Positions 60,258 to 64,000 of a stretch of 64,000 bases of DNA are shown here, in pieces. Where the stretch lies: positions 41,644 to 105,643 of the forward strand of contig NZ_KB894083.1 in the NCBI RefSeq assembly GCF_000374325.1. Direction: 5' to 3'. This stretch comes from Allofustis seminis DSM 15817 (GTDB taxonomy: Bacteria; Bacillota; Bacilli; Lactobacillales; Carnobacteriaceae_A). The first letter of the stretch is position 1; each line of letters opens with the position of its first letter. Both the position numbers and the translations under genes were made by a program. The notes beneath the pieces are model-generated. The model worked only from the letters and a program-made list of their open reading frames with translations, was not told where the DNA came from and ran no database searches.

Positions 60258-60722
60258 ATGTCAAAAAATGAAAAAACAAATGTGATGCGACTGATTGAAC
60301 AGCACCGCCTCCCTTACAAGCCACATTATAAACCACTAGAAAATATGGCGGCACAAGGTATCCTTTCGCAGTCGCAAATTTTTAAAACGTTAGTCACTGT
60401 TGGTAAATCAAATGCGCACTATGTTTTTATGATTCCAACGACAGAAGAATTAGACTTAAAAAAAGCGGCAGCAGCTTGCGGCGAAAAAAATATTCATATG
60501 ATAAAAGAGCGCGACTTATTGCCATTAACGGGTTATGTTCATGGAGGATGCTCCCCTATTGGCATGAAAGTCGACTTACCAACATATATTGATGAATCGG
60601 CACAATTATTTTCAACTTTTTTATTTAGTGCAGGAAAAGTCAATTACTCTGTCGAGCTTTCACTTGAACATTTACAAGCAATCCTACCTATTACAGTGGC
60701 TGATCTGACCGTTGTTGAATAA
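60258..60722 (+). CDS. ybaK: YbaK/EbsC-type aminoacyl-tRNA deacylase
   Basis: 154 residues. QIFKTLVTVGKSNAHYVFMIP (catalytic Lys) and GYVHGGCSPIGMK are the YbaK motifs. Hydrolyses mischarged Cys-tRNA(Pro). AAAGGA precedes the ATG at 60258. Monocistronic, with a perfect terminator right at its stop. Confidence 0.93.
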   Translation: MSKNEKTNVMRLIEQHRLPYKPHYKPLENMAAQGILSQSQIFKTLVTVGKSNAHYVFMIPTTEELDLKKAAAACGEKNIHMIKERDLLPLTGYVHGGCSPIGMKVDLPTYIDESAQLFSTFLFSAGKVNYSVELSLEHLQAILPITVADLTVVE

Positions 60723-60752
60723 AAAAGACTTGTGCATGCACAAGTCTTTTTT
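60721..60752. terminator. Bidirectional terminator between ybaK and the FAD-binding gene
   Basis: Perfect 16-base stem AAAAAAGACTTGTGCA / TGCACAAGTCTTTTTT without unpaired loop bases, starting in the stop codon. Confidence 0.92.
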
Positions 60753-60756
60753 GATC

Positions 60757-62241
60757 TTAACGATGATTATTCTTTTTGAAACTGTCCACCATACGTGCAC
60801 CTTGTTGTGCAGCACGTTGAACATTATTATTCGGATACTGGGTCGTCCCAATCCAAAATCCAGATAAATATAAATTATCAACCACACCATAAGTGCGACT
60901 TAATGGCTGTGATCCTGGCCACGTAATCGCAACATCTTGCTGAGGAGAGGGCATCATAAGATCCGCTTCAAGTAGCGAATGGATGAGTGGATCCTCTGCC
61001 GCTGCATATGACAAGCGTGTCTCAAACCCTGTTGCATTAATTAGAACATCGGCATGATATGTGCGATGGTGTGCCGTCTTAATCACAACACCTTTATCTT
61101 TTGCTGGTTCAATTACAACAATTTCACGTACAAAGCGGATAGTGCCATTGAGGTAACCCTTCCATATTTTTTCCATTTTTACTTTGGACAGTTGAACATG
61201 AAAATATTCATACCATGGACGATAAGTTTCAAAAAAGTGGCGGCGTCCTCTATCATCTAATGCATTCACAATTGCCGTCATATGCGGAGAAAGTAATGCA
61301 ATATAATATTGAAATTTCAATAATTGCTCGTCTGCTTGTTGTAATTGTTGATGCACCTCATATAAAGAACCTGTGCCAAAATGCTCCATAATATAGTCTA
61401 AGTGAATCTGACTGTCGGACAAATCTTTTTTAAATTGTGCAAGTACATCATCGAGTGCTATCTTTCCTGATGGCAATCGGTGCGCTTCAATCCAAGCATC
61501 ATCAAATGTGCAAAATACTTCATCCCCTTCATATAATGTATCTTTAACTGTCGCAAATGGTTCATGCAATGTATAAAAAGTAAGCGGATATGCAAATGAT
61601 GCAGACTCCTGCAAATATTCCATCACATCAAGAGCAGTCAGACTGCTGCCAACAATGCCCACACGATCTTTTGATGGATCAATCTGCTCCAGTAGATGCG
61701 ACACTGGAAAAGGTTCATGAATATATCCCGGCTGTCCTTTCAAGCCATAATAATCCGCATAAGGAGGGTGTCCCACTGCCAAGAAGACCGCATCATATAT
61801 TTCTCCAGGACGGTTCTGGTCTACTTGCACGCAAAATCGCAATTTGTCAGGATGATGATCGGATAGTATTGGCGTTAGACGTGTTACACGTTTTTTTATC
61901 CATTGTACTTCTTCTTTTTCTAAATAAGGGGCAAAGCGTTGCGTTGCATATTCACCAAAAATCATACGCGGAGTAAATTCATAACGACCAAAGCGTCCAG
62001 GATAATGTTCTTCCAGAAATTTTACATATTCATCTGGATCATCCGGATTCAAGCTGACATCCATTGAAAAAGAATTTAAAATAAGGCGGTCATCATCTGG
62101 CTGATAAGGTAATCCAACACCTGGTGTCAAGCGATCTTCATATACATGAATCTCATCACTAGGGCGGACAGCATTCTTCTCATAAAGGGAACGCAGTGTA
62201 TTTCCACCAGCTACTCCCATTCCTACAATTGCAATCTTCAT
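60757..62241 (-). CDS. FAD/NAD(P)-binding protein
   Basis: 494 residues. N-terminal dinucleotide fold KIAIVGMGVAGGNTL, second nucleotide fold GIVGSSLTALDVMEYL near residue 200, and a C-terminal LINATGFETRLS. Belongs to the FAD-NAD(P)-binding (HscA-like) group found in lactic acid bacteria. The substrate is unknown. GAGGAGGG before the ATG. The gene starts 16 bases downstream of the PAP2 gene and is probably co-transcribed with it. Confidence 0.85.
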   Translation of the reverse strand: MKIAIVGMGVAGGNTLRSLYEKNAVRPSDEIHVYEDRLTPGVGLPYQPDDDRLILNSFSMDVSLNPDDPDEYVKFLEEHYPGRFGRYEFTPRMIFGEYATQRFAPYLEKEEVQWIKKRVTRLTPILSDHHPDKLRFCVQVDQNRPGEIYDAVFLAVGHPPYADYYGLKGQPGYIHEPFPVSHLLEQIDPSKDRVGIVGSSLTALDVMEYLQESASFAYPLTFYTLHEPFATVKDTLYEGDEVFCTFDDAWIEAHRLPSGKIALDDVLAQFKKDLSDSQIHLDYIMEHFGTGSLYEVHQQLQQADEQLLKFQYYIALLSPHMTAIVNALDDRGRRHFFETYRPWYEYFHVQLSKVKMEKIWKGYLNGTIRFVREIVVIEPAKDKGVVIKTAHHRTYHADVLINATGFETRLSYAAAEDPLIHSLLEADLMMPSPQQDVAITWPGSQPLSRTYGVVDNLYLSGFWIGTTQYPNNNVQRAAQQGARMVDSFKKNNHR

Positions 62242-62257
62242 CTTGTCCCTCCTCAAT

Positions 62258-62935
62258 TTAGTATGGGCTATTTATTCGATATTTGTGTCTTTTTTTGCTA
62301 CTTCCCATAAATAACAAACTGAAACTCAAGCCCAAAGATATCCCTGCAATCACATCTGACACAAAATGTACTCCCAAATAGATACGACTACATGCAATGG
62401 CTAAAGTAAGTCCGACTAATATGACAGTCCATATCATTTTGGCAGTGATAGTCTGTACCTTTTGGAAAATAATAAATAAAAGCATGCTACATAAAATTGT
62501 CATTCCCATCGCATGTCCACTGGGGAATGAGTATCCACCTTGGTCAATTAAATGGGTAACTTCCGTTGGGCGAATTCTAGCTACAAGTTGCTTTATGCCA
62601 CCATTCAATAAAAGTGCTCCCAAGAACATGGCCCATGCAAGGTACTGCGCATAGTATCGCTCATTCATCCACCACAAACCTACCGCAAAGATAGCAGTCA
62701 GTATAGTTTGTGGCCACACATTCCCAATTGTTGTCACACCAATCACAAAAGGTGTCCACTGTGGCGAGCGTAATTGATAGATATAATGCCCCCACTGATA
62801 GTCCATGGCTGTTAATGCTGCTTGATGACAGACAGTCCCCCACAATAACAATAAAAAAGGCAGACAAACAATGACTGCTGCACCATAAAAATAATGGGCA
62901 CTATGATTTTTCTTAGATAAATATGTTCGATACAT
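62258..62935 (-). CDS. PAP2-family membrane phosphatase
   Basis: 225 residues, five to six membrane segments. The three acid-phosphatase motifs are present: KQLVARIRP, SFPSGHAMG and SRIYLGVHFVSDV. Likely acts on undecaprenyl pyrophosphate or phosphatidic acid. Confidence 0.9.
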   Translation of the reverse strand: MYRTYLSKKNHSAHYFYGAAVIVCLPFLLLLWGTVCHQAALTAMDYQWGHYIYQLRSPQWTPFVIGVTTIGNVWPQTILTAIFAVGLWWMNERYYAQYLAWAMFLGALLLNGGIKQLVARIRPTEVTHLIDQGGYSFPSGHAMGMTILCSMLLFIIFQKVQTITAKMIWTVILVGLTLAIACSRIYLGVHFVSDVIAGISLGLSFSLLFMGSSKKRHKYRINSPY

Positions 62936-63031
62936 AAAGAACTCCTTTATATTAATTACTCTTTTTTATAGTAGCATACTCTCACGCCTGCACCTAATAA
63001 TCATTATTCATCCTCTTAATCTTTCCCTTCC

Positions 63032-63037
63032 TATAAT
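63032..63037 (+). promoter_or_regulatory. Isolated -10 hexamer
   Basis: TATAAT, 33 bases before the TTG start of the orphan ORF. No good -35 was found at the proper distance. Confidence 0.4.
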
Positions 63038-63069
63038 AGGATATCTTTTGAGTAATCCACAGGCTCTCA

Positions 63070-63669
63070 TTGCTTGCGATAAAAGGCAAAATAAAAAACG
63101 TGGAAACCCTTGATACAAGCGGACTAGCAAAATTTGCGCCCTATATATATAAAGATAACTATAAAGATCTTAAAGAGATTAAAGATCGCCCAAGCGATGA
63201 AAATTCCATCCTCTGGAAAAATGTGTCCGAGAGTCAAAATTCAGAAACGCTTAATTTAGAGTTAGTGCACCAGTATTTAGACAATATGAGTTTTAAACAT
63301 TTTTATGGCGAAACGCTTTTAAAACTTCTTGAGAATTTTGCCTACGGCAATGCGGAAGCGTTGAAGCTTTATGCGGATAAGGTGATGTTTGCACAGCAGT
63401 CGGCGGAGAAAGACTTGGGCTATAGTTTGGGTGTGGGCTTTGAGATTGATCCTAGCGGGTCATACTTACACCAAATGCTGGCGAAAACGTTTAAATCATG
63501 CATGTATCAGATTCGTCAAGGGCAGGTGCAGCGTCCGAACGACTATCTCTTTATGGCATTCAAGCGTTTATTTTTAGACTATGGACGTTCCCAGCAGTCG
63601 ATGGGGCAGTCGGAACTGTCGGCAGATCTGGTGGAGCTTATCCATAATCCCGATATTTTGTTGGAATAA
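63070..63669 (+). CDS. Hypothetical protein
   Basis: Up to 199 residues. I do not recognise a family. Two halves are visible: an acidic, polar N-terminus (about 1-75) and a helical part rich in aromatic and Gln residues (NMSFKHFYGETLLKLLENFAY and YLFMAFKRLFLDYG). No signal or membrane segment. The start is unclear: TTG at 63070 or GTG at 63100, neither with a good Shine-Dalgarno, so the 5' end may be lost. Codons in the second half are more GC-rich than in the neighbours, which may mean transfer. Confidence 0.55.
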   Translation: MLAIKGKIKNVETLDTSGLAKFAPYIYKDNYKDLKEIKDRPSDENSILWKNVSESQNSETLNLELVHQYLDNMSFKHFYGETLLKLLENFAYGNAEALKLYADKVMFAQQSAEKDLGYSLGVGFEIDPSGSYLHQMLAKTFKSCMYQIRQGQVQRPNDYLFMAFKRLFLDYGRSQQSMGQSELSADLVELIHNPDILLE

Positions 63670-63813
63670 AAGATCGCTGAAAAAGAACAGAAGTGAGTAT
63701 ATTTTTATTTAAGCCTTGCAATTTATGAAAGGGGTGGTTAAAATGAAGTAAATAGGGCAGTCTGTTATTTTTATCACAAGATTTATGGAGAGATATGAAA
63801 GTGAGGAATTAAA

Positions 63814-64000
63814 ATGCAAAAGATGAATGTAAAAGCATGGTGTTTTAGTGCAATCGCATTGGTTGCCCTTTTTCTTGTGGGCTGTGGACGTTCTAATGCC
63901 GCAAGTGTCGATTTAAAAACATTAGTGGCACGTTCAGAAGCTCATCATGCAATGGAACAAGCCGAAAAAGAAAAATTAGCACAAATGGCATTACTCAACG
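63814..64000 (+). CDS. Lipoprotein, N-terminal part (cut by the window end)
   Basis: 62 codons remain. Lipoprotein signal (MNVKAWCFSAIALVALF) with lipobox LVGC, then a polar, helical stretch (EAHHAMEQAEKEKLAQM). GAGGAA 6 bases before the ATG. The function cannot be told from this part. The 140-base gap before it contains a strong GGGGTGG site followed by only a two-codon ORF. Confidence 0.75.
   Translation, partial: MQKMNVKAWCFSAIALVALFLVGCGRSNAASVDLKTLVARSEAHHAMEQAEKEKLAQMALLN

Overview
The window is 64 kb of a low-GC Gram-positive chromosome. The gene set points to Lactobacillales: the pcrA-ligA-camS-gatCAB-dgkB-rlmCD cluster, murA-mbl-epuA, an rpoE (delta)-pyrG-fba run, a lipoteichoic acid synthase, an Rgg-type regulator, GTG/TTG starts behind strong Shine-Dalgarno sequences, and ECF-type folate uptake. 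Aerococcaceae or a near relative is my guess from gene content, not a proven placement. Almost all housekeeping genes lie on the minus strand.

Layout. 1-4926 is a defence island: the end of a three-gene ABC-3C conflict system (partial effector, middle component, ATPase with a zinc-hook-like CPFC), then a type II restriction-modification locus (small XRE regulator, PD-(D/E)xK-like nuclease, convergent YhdJ-like adenine methyltransferase behind an AbrB-like protein). 5136-16217 is the pcrA operon. 16299-24053 holds a degenerate PurK-like protein, a TIM-barrel protein, cell-wall enzymes (GH73, VanY-like, LtaS-like), SsbB and an ABC exporter, the last divergent from an Rgg-like regulator at 24157-25047. 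25070-36332 carries epuA, mbl, murA, upp, a tdk-prfA-prmC-tsaC cluster, manA, nagB, nadE and pncB. 36782-41994 is a potassium module: TrkH, a TrkA divided over two genes, a TPR protein and a KdpDE-like two-component system. 42137-43456 is an HD phosphohydrolase. Its terminator is split by a decayed 2.6-kb conjugative-element remnant (43484-46098) with a broken serine recombinase, a MerR/TipAS regulator and a KTR protein.

46132-50560 is a one-carbon/folate cluster (fhs, fchA, folD, 5-formyl-THF cyclo-ligase, folT), with a THF riboswitch in front of folT. 50716-53855 has a DUF378 protein, a ZosA/PmtA-like metal P-type ATPase behind tandem Zur-like and PerR-like boxes, and an SloR/MntR-like regulator. 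53891-55079 has a GNAT enzyme behind an attenuator-like leader, and a cupin. 55242-58975 is fba, pyrG, rpoE and a DUF1934 gene. 59120-64000 has a DUF1002 secreted protein, a YbaK-type deacylase, a FAD/NAD(P)-binding protein, a PAP2 phosphatase, an orphan ORF and a truncated lipoprotein.

The most notable observations are altered catalytic residues in otherwise well-conserved housekeeping enzymes. PyrG has Gly in place of the glutaminase nucleophile Cys, while its promoter still has the layout of CTP-sensing reiterative-transcription attenuation. FolD lacks the cyclohydrolase Lys and sits in an operon with a separate cyclohydrolase (FchA). The LtaS-like enzyme has Ser in place of the usual catalytic Thr. 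The defence island, the metal-responsive operator array and the GNAT leader with competing hairpins also deserve follow-up.
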